Source: Rhizopus sp. PT2906 (Eukaryota; Mucoromycota; Mucoromycetes; Mucorales; Rhizopodaceae). Taken from it: a stretch of 64,000 bases of DNA. Position 1 is the first letter of the stretch, and the number at the start of each line of letters is the position of its first letter. The position numbers and the translations under genes were made by a program. Positions 45,299-55,966 of the stretch are shown here, piece by piece. The notes below the pieces were generated by a model. The model was not told the origin of the DNA. It did no database searches and saw nothing but the letters and a program-made list of their open reading frames with translations. The stretch lies in the NCBI GenBank assembly GCA_025529335.1, contig JAMYHX010000126.1, positions 26,736-90,735 of the forward strand, read 5' to 3'.

Positions 45299-47277
45299 CT
45301 ATCGTTGATTCAATACATAACGAAGGTAAAGTTCATCTACAAAATGAGCATGTCTATATAGTATAAAAAGAATCAGTTCCTGTATTTATATATGTAATAT
45401 AAAGCCTACCTAATTCCAGGAGGTCTGGCTTGTTTAAAATGCTCGAGTGCATCCGGCACAGAGACACCTAATCTCTCAATCATGTAGCAGACAATAAAGA
45501 ACCCTGTTCTATTGAACCCATAATGGCAGTGAACAGCGATCTGACCATCAGGAATTTTTGCCCAGCAAGCATCCGCGATCTCGATAAACTTGGCCACTTC
45601 CTCTCTCGTAGGTGGAATCTTACTGACAGTTTTAAACTTGATGTATTCAATGCGAGAGTGCTCAAAGTCACTAGCACGATAAGGGGGTGTGTCATTTGAG
45701 ATGTCGATGATAAATCGAATTTCTGGGTACTTTGCTAATAAAGCAGAAGGAGAATGACTTGAATCTGTCTGACGCATCACTTTCATGGCTCTAAATAAAG
45801 AAGGTCCGATAGGTCCGTCTGTGATATTGGCTACATTGACCCACTTTTTTATACGACGTTGGTCATTGTTTTCAATTCATATTCATATTTTTTACCTTTT
45901 CATAATTTTTCAAATCCCACTTGTTCTCGCCTTTGGTTTTATGTAGTATCTGCCACGCGCCACTCAGCGTTTTCAAGCCACAATGATGGATCAGAAAATC
46001 GGAAATGACTGGATTAACCAACTCGGGACGTACGATCATAGGCATATGTCCGACGTTTGGAATGATGTGAGGCACAGGTACACGGTGATCTGGTGTATCT
46101 GCGTTCAAGCCGATAAGATGCTTCCGGATGATGTGCATCTCATCAGGAGGCGTGATCTGATCTTTCTCACCTCCAATCAAAAGCACGCCCATGTCTAGCT
46201 GAGAATAGACATCTTTGGTGGGAAGTCGAGCGCCCGCTAAAAATCGTTTGGTCACTGGTGTTTTACTCTGTAAATTCCAAAGCAGTTGGCTAAAGAATAA
46301 ACGTGTAAAGACTTTATAAAAAATGTATGCATATATGCTTGCCTTTTCCGAATGGATTCGTTCACTTCTGGCCCTAAAAACCTGTTGACACTCTTCGAAT
46401 AGTAAAGACCCTTTCGATCTGCTGTTCGGAATATGTCGAGTAACCAATCAGGTATCCACTTTAATCTTTGTTGACCTTTCAATTGGCTCTTACTGACATG
46501 TTCCTTTGGGGAAATAAGAACAAGTCCAGCCATACAGGGTCGTATTTCGGGACATGCAGCAACAAAAGAAGCAATAGCACACCCATAGGAATGTGCAATG
46601 ATAACGGTAGAAGGATATTTATATCTATCTGTCAACAATTCCTTAATATCTTCAACTAAAGCCTCTGTTGTATACGATTCCCAACTTTGTAATAAATGAG
46701 TTTAACGTTATCTTTTTTCCTAATTGGTACTTTACTCTTTTGTCACTTCACTTTTACCGCAGCCTAATAAATCTATAGCCAAAATATGTGCGGTTTGTGA
46801 AAAATATTCAATCTGACGTTGCCACTGTGATACCTATGATATGACATGAATTTGTGTGAAGCTTATCATTTTTTAATGGGGACCTTACTTGTCCGCCTAA
46901 CCCATGAATAAATACGATCAAAGGAACTTTACTTCCTAATTCATGAATAATATGTACAATACGAAGTTTACGTCCACGTATATCTATAAACTGAGTATGT
47001 TCTGAAATGATAGCGGGCTCATCTATTCAAATTTAGACATATATATATATACATTATAAGCATATATAGGCAACACTGTACTTTGATTTGATGATAGTTC
47101 ATGTTCAACAGTAGCTTCTTCAATATTTCGTTGACAAAGTAAAAAATAGAGTCGTTCTGATAAGGTGATGCCTTTAGATCGATAATACTGATAAGCAACA
47201 GTCATAACAGCACTTAAAAGTGCAAGGGCTGTAACTACTGGTTTTTGATTCTTTGAAAGTAATTCGACTAGACTCAT
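45299..47277 (-). CDS. Alpha/beta-hydrolase fused to an RNA-phosphatase-like cysteine phosphatase
   Basis: Seven exons (47277-47082, 47022-46889, 46833-46736, 46684-46343, 46289-45896, 45843-45410, 45353-45299) join in phase to 550 residues. A hydrophobic segment at about 14-30 is a likely membrane anchor. The hydrolase domain (about 75-370) has oxyanion loop HGLGGQ, nucleophile elbow AHSYGCA, acid in GEKDQITPP and histidine in NVGHMPM. From about 390 follows a dual-specificity-type phosphatase: P-loop HCHYGFNRTGFF and ARPPGIRHAHFVDELYLRY, closest by eye to RNA 5'-phosphatases (capping-enzyme triphosphatase, PIR1/DUSP11). The intron at 46290-46342 uses a GC donor (AG/GCAAGC); no GT would keep phase. 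The last 55-nt exon completes the usual phosphatase end. Both activities are inferred; the fusion is read directly in one phase-consistent model. Confidence 0.8.
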
Positions 47278-47750
47278 GTTGAATAGAGAAAAGTGAAAAA
47301 AAAAAAAGAAAAAGTATTCAGCGGAGCCTATTTTTTTTTTTGTTTTGAAGGGTCCTTCCTTTTCTGCTCTTTATATTATCAAGTTGAGTCTAGTCTCATA
47401 GAATTCATAGCCGTGGTTTCGAGCTTATAAACGAGCAGGATTTGGGATTGTTGATCATTATGATTAACATATACTCTCATCGCATTGTCATATGTCAAGT
47501 TGAAAGACAGTGCATACGATCAAGAAGTAGCGTATGAGCTAAATAATGATCAAAACAAGGAAGGTAAATAGTTATATAATGGCTTCTTTAATAAGCAATG
47601 TCAACAAAAGAGTAAAAAGCAAGAAGGATGAACTCACAGTGTCGCGCTTTATTCTCAGAAATACAATAGAATAAAAAAAAAGAGGTCACAGCGCATCATT
47701 TTGATTTACTTTCATGCGACTGCCAGCATTTTGCGTTTCTTTCAAGTTCC
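47278..47750. promoter_or_regulatory. Divergent promoter region, hydrolase-phosphatase and HOP2 genes
   Basis: 473 bp between start codons pointing apart. No coding family or repeat was seen. It must hold both promoters. Confidence 0.4.
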
Positions 47751-48665
47751 ATGGCCAAGAAAAAAACCACAGGTGGAAGTGCTAAAGAAGAAGGTAGCTG
47801 GATAACAGTGACTCTTTACTTCTCTCTTTTTCATTGCATTTCTTTTTTTAATAGAACATGCAGTTCTTGAGTATATGAAAAAGGTCAACCGACCTTATAG
47901 TGCAAGTAAATTAAAAGATTTATAGACACACAAACAAAATGACCAATATATGACTCTAAGCCGACGTATTTAATAATCTACACTCAAAATATTCCAAGAC
48001 ACATATTATAAAAGCACTAGACAAGTTGGTTGAAGAAGGAAAGGTGATGTCCAAGACATATGGCAAGTCAGTCGTTTATTCTATTAAACAAGATGTTGTT
48101 GAAAGTGACGAAACGGGGCAGACATTAGATAGTCTTGAGGTAGAAATCAACAAGGTCAGTGATGAACTTAATGCAGTCAAGAATGAAAATAAGAAACTTG
48201 AAGGAGGTAATTATTCATATAGATGTAAGCTTATATTCATTTTGAATGATAGAACTATCAAAGCTCAAGAGTGATCTAACTACAAAAGAAGTTACAGAAC
48301 TCATTCAAAAATATAAACAAGAAGTAAGTCTATACATGATTGATAAACTCTTATGACGTATATTATAGAATGATGAATTGGAGCAAAGACTCAATCATCT
48401 CAAGAGTGGCGTAGTACTTATACCGCCAGAGAAAAGAAAGAGAGCAGACGAAGAATTTACTCGCAATAGAGATCAGTGGAAGAAGAGACGTACGATGGTA
48501 AGATCTATATACATCATAAAGAAAGTCAAGCTAATGTTTATACAGTTTCAAACCATCTTCAAGACAGTAACTGAGCATATGCCTGGAAAGCCTGATGAAC
48601 TAAAAGAGGAATTGGGTATAGAAGAAGACAGTATACCATACGATAAAGATCCTCTTGCCTCTTAA
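47751..48665 (+). CDS. HOP2: Meiotic recombination protein Hop2 (PSMC3IP/TBPIP family)
   Basis: Six exons (47751-47793, 47855-47905, 47961-48206, 48253-48323, 48369-48497, 48546-48665) give 219 residues, the usual length. The N-terminal winged helix reads AVLEYMKKVNRPYSATDVFN and IIKALDKLVEEGKVMSKTYG. A long coiled coil follows, and the C-terminus has QWKKRRTMFQTIFKTVTEHM and GIEEDSI as in human HOP2. Hop2 with Mnd1 stimulates Dmc1/Rad51 strand invasion between homologues in meiosis. Its presence fits a sexual fungus. Introns are 45-61 bp. The stop lies just 46 bp before the next start codon. Confidence 0.93.
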
Positions 48666-48711
48666 ATTTTAAATGTCAGACATCATCTTTTTTCTCTTTT
48701 TTCTTAAATAA

Positions 48712-49101
48712 ATGACTTCTGCAGAGATTCAACCCTTGTATCGCTCATTCTTGAGGGTTGTTCAACGATGGCCTGTAGATAAAGTGAGACCTAATAAGGA
48801 TTTAAAACAAGTGTTGACAACAAAAGTTGAAGAAAGTTTCCGGAATGAAAGCACACTTGACATCACTCAAGCAAAGAAACAATTATTTGCACTTGAAAAA
48901 TTATTAAACAATGATTTTAAACAAAAGGTTAGCTTATAGTTCTGCTAGTTTCCAACAAGTTAACCATTGTCATAGTATCCACTTTCAGAAACGATTCTAT
49001 ACCCTGCAAGTAATCCAAAATACTATTCAAAATTGATATCTACTCTTGGTGCAAACAAGGAAAGCAACAAGGGATTTTTAGCAAGATTATTTGGTCAATA
49101 G
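48712..49101 (+). CDS. CBP6: Complex III assembly factor UQCC2 (Cbp6-like)
   Basis: Two exons (48712-48927, 48976-49101) give 113 residues. It starts with an LYR-like element (IQPLYRSFLRVVQRWPVDK), then KDLKQVLTTKVEESF and FKQKYPLSETI, all recognisable in UQCC2 of animals and yeast Cbp6. The family binds newly made cytochrome b in mitochondria with Cbp3/UQCC1. A 13-codon frame begins at an ATG at 48673 and its stop abuts the gene's ATG exactly; if it lies in the leader it could act as an upstream ORF. The gap to HOP2 is 46 bp, so the promoter probably overlaps HOP2's 3' end. Confidence 0.85.
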
Positions 49102-49172
49102 ACAGAAAAAATAAAGTCTGAGCCACTAGAAGATTTTTTTTTATTCTTTTTTTTTTTTTTTTCTTATTTAAA

Positions 49173-50820
49173 ATGTCAAATAAACGAGCTAGAATTGACG
49201 ACAGCCAAATTGAAGGCAAATTACAAAAAGATCTATTCACTGTTGAGTCCTTGACGAGGTTAGAAAAAGCTTATAAAGAATCCAAGCCTTATCTTCACTG
49301 TAAAATTGATCAATTATGTGACAATGATCTCTTATTGCGCGTTCGAAAAGAAATTCTTTCCAGTTTACATTTCACGCTTAAAGAAACAGATATTTACAAG
49401 GTGAGAAGGAATGCAATGATACGACAATAAGAGAACTTACATGTATTAGGTCAACCAAACAGGCGACTTGGCCAATTTGGACGGTCTTCCCGAGACAGAA
49501 CTGAAACAGCTGTCTAGTCTTTTTGAACTTCGTAACGCGCTTTATTCTCAGGATTTTCGTAACTTTATCTCTCATGTCACCGGCTGTGGACCTTTATCTG
49601 GCTCAAAGATGGACATGAGTATCAACTCTTATCAAACAGGTTGTCATCTTTTGAATCACGATGATGTGATAGGCACTCGCAGAGTATCGTACATTCTATA
49701 TCTCACAGACCCCGAAAACCCTTGGAAGCCTGAAGATGGTGGAGCTCTTGAACTCTATCCAGTTATCGAAAAGGGTATCCCCGCATCAGAGCCTACAGTG
49801 ACCATTCCTCCTCAATGGAATCAATTTGTCATGTTTACCGTTCAACCCGGCCACTCATTCCACTCAGTAGAAGAGGTCATTGGCACGGGCAATCGTCTCA
49901 GCATCTCTGGCTGGTTTCATATACCACAAGAAGGCGAAATTGGATACAAGGAACCATCTAATGAAGGTGAGGCAAAGTCTTCGCTTGAGCAACTTCAAGA
50001 AGATTCCAGTGACAACTTCACAAAGTACCCAGTAGAGGAAGAAGAAACAGTAGGATTAACAGAGGATGTGTTGACTGAACTGGCAGAATGGATCAATCCT
50101 CATTATTTGGACCTAAAGATGATTCATAAGCTGTCAGAAACCTTTTTAGATGAATCTGCTGTCCAATGCAAAAAATTCTTGAATGAGACACTGCTTGAAA
50201 AATTAGAACGCATCACACAACAATATGACGAAGAAGACAAACTAGCCACGGGTAAGGATGGTATTGCACCTCATGGTACAGGTATACGCGAAGGCTGGGT
50301 CGTTCAAGGCCCTCCTCATCGGTCTCGTTTTATGATTTCCACTGGCAAAGATGAACTCTTTCAGTACTTGGCCACCAAGTTTGAATCCGAAGCATTCCGT
50401 CAATGGTTAAATGCCATTGTACAAATCATGCCAGTTGGCTATCGTGGTCAGATCCGTCGTTTCCGTCCAGGACATGATTATACATTGGCTACAACCAATA
50501 CAAGGGGCCAAGGAGTGCTGGACGTTACATTTTGCCACGTAAACAAACCTGAATTCTGGGAGGATGGCGATATCGGTGGATATGAGTGTTACATGGCTGC
50601 GCATGATGGCGAAGAGGATCCAGCTACTTATAAAGTGGCCGATGAGGATGGCGAATTATTAAGCTTAGCAGCAGGAAAAAATGAGTTATCTATTGTTCTT
50701 AGAGACCAAGGGGTTATGCGATTTATCAAATATGTCAGTGCAAAAGCCCCTGGATCACGTTGGGATGCTGCTTATGAATATGACTTGCCAGAAAACTTTG
50801 AAGAAGAAGAAGAAGAATAG
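49173..50820 (+). CDS. TPA1: Prolyl 3,4-dihydroxylase, Ofd1/Tpa1 (OGFOD1) family
   Basis: Two exons (49173-49400, 49450-50820) give 532 residues. The N-terminal 2-oxoglutarate/Fe(II) oxygenase domain has the iron ligands in HLLNHDDV (His, Asp) and the distal His in PGHSFHSVEEV, with the 2OG-binding arginine in GNRLSISGW. The C-terminal domain is the second, inactive oxygenase fold of the family (RRFRPGHDYTLA). Yeast Tpa1, fission yeast Ofd1 and human OGFOD1 hydroxylate a proline in ribosomal protein uS12; Ofd1 also links oxygen to Sre1 turnover. The last residues are a run of glutamates. The start follows a long T tract. It lies 71 bp after UQCC2. Confidence 0.94.
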
Positions 50821-51050
50821 ATTGTATATACTTGAAATAATAATAAAAAAATACATGTTGCATTATTGACTCATTCAATTTTTCATAAATGGGGCTTTGT
50901 TGTAAGGAACTCAAGTTAACGAATAGAAGATCTTACAATAAATAACTTTTTGGGATGTCTATCCGCTCCCTGACACTGGTCTTGTTTTACGAATAACAAT
51001 TTTACATGTAGCATATTGATACTATATATTTGCAAGCATTACAGATATTA

Positions 51051-52501
51051 TTAATTAGTAGCTATTCTATCAGAGTCAGTGGGACAATATATGGTTTGGT
51101 TTGCATTAAAGTTAAACACGGATGCTTTTTTAGCTTGCGGTTGAAATAGTTCATTCCATACTATTTTTGACACCCATTGGTGACCAACTAATCCAGGATG
51201 AAAGCAGTCGATATTACTAAGAGTAGATTAGAGCCTGTGATACTTGTTTTATAGTTTACCTAAAGAAGTTTATAGGAAAGCTTGTCATGTTTAAGTTGCT
51301 ATGCTGGTAGACAACAGCAAAGCTATCGTTTTTGTTTTGTTGATATTTTTGATAAATACCAAATAGTCTCTTGTTGTACTCTATTGGATAAAGAGGTTAC
51401 ATGATGAAAAAAAAAAGAAATTGCATACAACTGTTTACCAACTGCAAGGTAATCCATATGCTTTAGGCCGTCTGGAGTAGAGCCGCAGGTACATTCTCTT
51501 CTATTCCCGATGGTACTTGTATCATTATGTGTAGGGCGGCAGTAAGCCTGTCCAGCAGTAACAGGAAATAGCTGAGATACATTAAAGGCACCGATGACAT
51601 TAACCAGTACGCGAGGAACATTGGTTACAATCCTTTCAATAGCAGCGTCCATATGACTGGCAAATTGATCTGGTGTAGTAATGTTCATATATCTACTATC
51701 ACATGAACTACACATATCGTTACTTCCTATTTGAATGTTGATCATTTTCCAATCATTCTGAAAATCTATTCCTGCAATATTATGCATCTCTATTTAGACA
51801 ATGTTAGTTTTATAAATGTGCTATTATACACATATAGGATTTACCAGGTATTAAATAATCTAACTGATGCTGTAAATTTATAGAGAGTGAACCACTTAAG
51901 GCTGCATTAAGCCGATCTTTTTCAGGTATATCTATAATAATCAAAAAGTCAATCTCACGATACGGCTAAACCGATTTTCCTTTCAATAATAACGTTACAT
52001 CTTCCCGGACAACTATGGACTACAAGACTATATTAATCACTCTTTCTCTCAACATATTCATCTTCTTTACCACTGCAATAAAGGGCAATATGACTATCAA
52101 TCGAATATCCTTTCAAATTTGGTTGATAATGCTTCACGTAGTTCGGAACTGTTAAAGCGCCCTCATCTCCTCCTATACTGTAACTTAATCCACGATATTC
52201 GTTCAATGCATTAAATGCTGCTAATGACGGAGGCTGAGACAAGTTTATTCCCATTATACCAAATCCTGCAGTAATACTAAAGGTAACAGTATTAGTATGA
52301 GGGAAATCGCGTACAACTTCTCAGCTACCTGTCACCTAAGGCACCTATCACCTTTATATCATCTGGCCGAAGATCATGAGCGCTCGTCGGTGCTGGACGA
52401 GGTGAAAGTGCAGGACACATTGATATATGTGTAACATTTAAAGTGTATACATTGAGTGTAAACAGCACAACAAGTGCAAAAATGACTACCAATAGACTCA
52501 T
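51051..52501 (-). CDS. GDSL lipase of the phospholipase B1 type, membrane-anchored or secreted
   Basis: Six exons (52501-52329, 52276-52071, 51931-51845, 51789-51439, 51380-51260, 51216-51051) give 367 residues. The N-terminus has a hydrophobic stretch (about 4-17, LVVIFALVVLFTLNV), a signal peptide or anchor. SGNH blocks are clear: GDSITAGFGI with the nucleophile Ser split by an intron, GG in SIGGDEGA, IGSNDMC, and DCFHPGLVGH with the catalytic Asp and His. Several Asn-x-Ser/Thr sites and cysteines (CSSCDS, CTCGS) fit a secreted enzyme. PLB1-type enzymes release fatty acids from phospholipids. The intron at 51932-52070 is longer (139 bp) and might hide another small exon, so residues 125-130 are the least certain. 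Confidence 0.83.
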
Positions 52502-53643
52502 CAATGTACAATAACAACAAGGAAATGGGAAGGAGGTAGAAAAAGAGAAACAATAGGAATGGATGATATATATGACGATGACAACATCGACTTTACTAAA
52601 TTTATTTCTATTAGTGAAACCCTGACGATCGGTCAATGAATTGATTACATACGCTTCGTTTTACTCTACACGTTTAAGATCGTCCTTGTGTATTTTAAAA
52701 TACATGAATGAAATACATAATTAAAGTAAGCTGAGGATTATTCCAAAACTGTTATAAGGTGAACTTCTTTTTATCATTATGTATTATACGCCAAACTCAT
52801 TTAGATCGTGTCAAATTGATCATCCGCAACTGCCCTTGTATTAAATGTAAGTAAACCCAAGGAATGGGAAATATGGGCATTAACTTGTTCTTTAAGAAAT
52901 AAGTAAAGAGAGAAATAAAGTTAACCAAGCCATGTTTTATATAGGATTTTTAAAAGAATACACATCGCAAAAGAGAATTCAAACTTCATCAGCAGACTGT
53001 TCGATACAAGCAGGAGTGCTCCCAAGAAAATTCAAGGGAAATAATGCTAGGGTACATTGCACATCCAATGTAAGATGCATTTTATAAAGTTTATAATACA
53101 TTTTATACTTGCTGTCAAAGCAATACTTTATAAAATATACCTTTAACTTTATTTATGAGTGTTTCATAGCAATTTATGAGAGGCTTGTAGTATCTTACAC
53201 TCTTCATTAAAGATAAGCAGCTGATATATGAATAGATTGTAAAAAATATCTGAAGCTATAATCGAAAAATACGGTTCATTAGGGTAATTAAAGTGTACGA
53301 AAACACTGGCTATAAAGAGTCTGGTCTTTTGTTTCATACCATATTTGGGGGAACAATGAAGGCTTCTGTTATGTTTTTGAAAAACCTACTGCTTGTCTTT
53401 CAACAGTTGATGAAGAAACTGTTTTAGCGATGTCTTACAACAAAAACAAGCCCCCTAAGAGCACCTTGACGGAAGGCATAAATGGAGCATAATCAACATT
53501 ATGCTTATACAAAAAAAAGTATCTTGCTGGATGAATCTGTCTTTTCAACAGGGTTTATATCATGCATTTTTACAAATACAGTACAATAAAAGGCACACGC
53601 ATAGTAGTAGGAAAGTAAGAAGAAATTATCTTGTAGAAAGATA
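52502..53643. other. Intergenic, 1.1 kb, nothing recognised
   Basis: AT-rich sequence between the lipase start and the m-AAA protease stop. No reading frame with family resemblance, RNA gene or tandem repeat was seen. It could contain an unrecognised small gene. Confidence 0.4.
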
Positions 53644-55773
53644 TTAAGGCTATGACGAAGAACAATGAGTATGTGTGTATATATTCAATATCCTATTACT
53701 TACATTAGCAGGATTTCGTCTAACGTATTCATCGTATGTAGTATGCTCATCAAATGGTCTTTTACCCACCAAGTTTTCCATGTCCTCTCTTGTAATGACT
53801 TCTTTACTTAGAAGTAACTGCGCTACTTTTTCTATTTCATCTTTCTTTTCTGTTAAGAGACGAAGCGTACGATCATAAGCTTCTGAAACAAGTGATCGCA
53901 CTTCATTATCAATCAATTCTCCGGTTTCTTCAGAAAATGGCTTTTGGAATCTATTTTCATTTTGAGGATCGCTGAAGGAGATTGGGCCAATCCTTGCATT
54001 CATACCATAGGCTGTAACCTGGGCATATGCCATTTTAGTTACTTTCTGAAGATCATCCTGTGCGCCGGTTGTGATAGTATTGAAAAAGATCTTCTCTGAT
54101 ACGCGCCCACCTAAAGTCATACACATGCGATCTAATAGCTGTTTCTTTGAATAGAGGTACTGATCTTGTGGCAAATACTGAGCATATCCCAATGCAGCGG
54201 ATCCTCGAGGGATGACAGATACTTTCAACAGTGGGTCTGCATACTTGAGATACCAGCCTGCAATGGCATGACCAGCTTCATGATACGCCACCGTCTTCTT
54301 CTCTTCAGGCGACAGTACGCGAGACTTCTTTTCTAAGCCTGCAATAACACGTTCGATAGCATCCTCAAAGTCTTTCTCTTCTACCATATCTTTTCCACGT
54401 CGAGCAGCAATTAAAGCAGCCTCATTACATACATTGTGAATATCAGCACCAGCAAATCCAGGAGTCAACGCTGCTAATTTACGTGCAAGCACTTGTTTGT
54501 CTAAGTCAGCTTTAATGGGTCGAAGGTGTACTTCAAATATTTGCACGCGACCATTAATATCGGGTCGATCAATAGTAATGTGTCGATCGAATCGTCCTGG
54601 TCTTAACAAAGCAGGATCCAGCACATCAGGCCTATTTGTACCAGCCAAAACAACCACATGTTGATCAGAATCAAACCCATCCATTTCAACCAAAAGCTGA
54701 TTCAATGTACTTTCACGCTCATCGTTGCCACCGCCAAATTGACCAGCGCCCTTGCCTCTCGTCTTGCCGATCGCATCAATTTCATCTACAAAGATGATAC
54801 AAGGAGCGTTTTTCTTGGCTGTTGCAAATAAATCACGGACTCGGGAAGAGCCCACGCCGACAAACATCTCAACAAACTCAGAGCCAGACACGCTATAAAA
54901 GGGAACACCTGCCTCTCCTGCCGTTGCCTTTGCTAAAAGCGTCTTACCCGTACCAGGAGGACCGGAAAGGATGGCGCCCTTGGGAATCGTGGCTCCCAAC
55001 TTTTCATACACTGCAGGGTTTTTTAAAAAATTGACAAATTCCATAATCTCTAGTTTGGCTTCGTCCGCGCCTGCGACGTCTTTAAACGAAACTTTCACCT
55101 TGTCTTCTTGGTTGAACCTTTTAGCCTTGCTTTTCCCGATATTAAATATACCACCTGCTTGCGAACCTCCTGGACCTTTCTTACTAATGTAGTATAGCAT
55201 GCCAATTAATAACATTGTGGGCGCAAATTGAAGTATCATTTCGGCTACATTGGCTTGGTCATGATAAGCAACAGGAATTGCTTCACTTGGTGAGATGCCT
55301 AGCTCTCGCTGCGCATTCTCCAAACTTCTTTCAAATGCTCCAACAGAACCGATGGAGAAATAGAATACATTACTAGGGGATATTCCCATGGAGTGAGCTT
55401 CAGGTCGTAGATAGACACGAACCCTTTCTCGATTGAGCACTTCAAGGCGATCGACAAGACCTCGATCAAGCAGTTGACTGCGAAATGCCTGCCAAGTTAA
55501 TTCTCGCCCGTCTTCGCCAGGCGAAGCAACCCGGTAGATTATATAGGCGCAAAGTGCTGTAGCAAAGAGTTCGCTGGTCTTTGGCATCCCTGGTGGTGTC
55601 GAATTGGGTTTTTTATTACTGTTACTTGAAAAGGGTGTTCTGTCAAAAAAGGTTTGGGAGCCTTTAGGGTCATTGTTTGGTTTTTTAGTGCTATAGGTTC
55701 TAATAGCCACTCTTGCTGTCTGTGGATATCTTTTGGCATAGCACCTTGTGATGCTCAATAGACGTGATAGCAT
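53644..55773 (-). CDS. Mitochondrial m-AAA protease subunit (Afg3/Yta12, FtsH family)
   Basis: A long exon (55773-53704) encodes presequence MLSRLLSITRCYAKRYPQ, a first membrane segment (about ELFATALCAYIIYRV), the intermembrane FtsH_ext domain, a second helix and the AAA module: Walker A SGPPGTGKTLLAK, Walker B IIFVDEIDAIG, and arginine fingers in RPDVLDPALLRPGRFDRH. The zinc protease motif is HEAGH. A GTAAGT follows the codon for Asn690; splicing to the AG at 53650-53651 gives a final Pro then stop (691 residues). Reading through instead adds 17 residues and ends at 53650. It degrades and processes inner-membrane proteins. Which of the two fungal subunits it is cannot be settled here. Confidence 0.93.
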
Positions 55774-55966
55774 TGAAAAGGGAGGTTGCAGAAATTATTG
55801 AAAGAAAAAAAAGAGATGACGTTAGGAATCAACCTCCGCTTTGCCCTTTCAAGGCAAATGTAAAATATGTTTATTATGAATACAGTGAGTTTTCTCATAC
55901 ACACACAAAAAAATGACAATAATAATAATAATAATAAAGAGAGAAAGAGAGAAAAAAGCTATTCAT

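Noticed and set aside
45080..45361. Plus-strand 93-codon frame
   Set aside because: It overlaps the last exon of the hydrolase-phosphatase on the other strand and has no family resemblance.
52064..52075. Extra exon inside the longest lipase intron (51932-52070)
   Set aside because: Candidate pieces introduce stops or unlike sequence; direct joining at 52071/51931 restores a PLB1-like reading.
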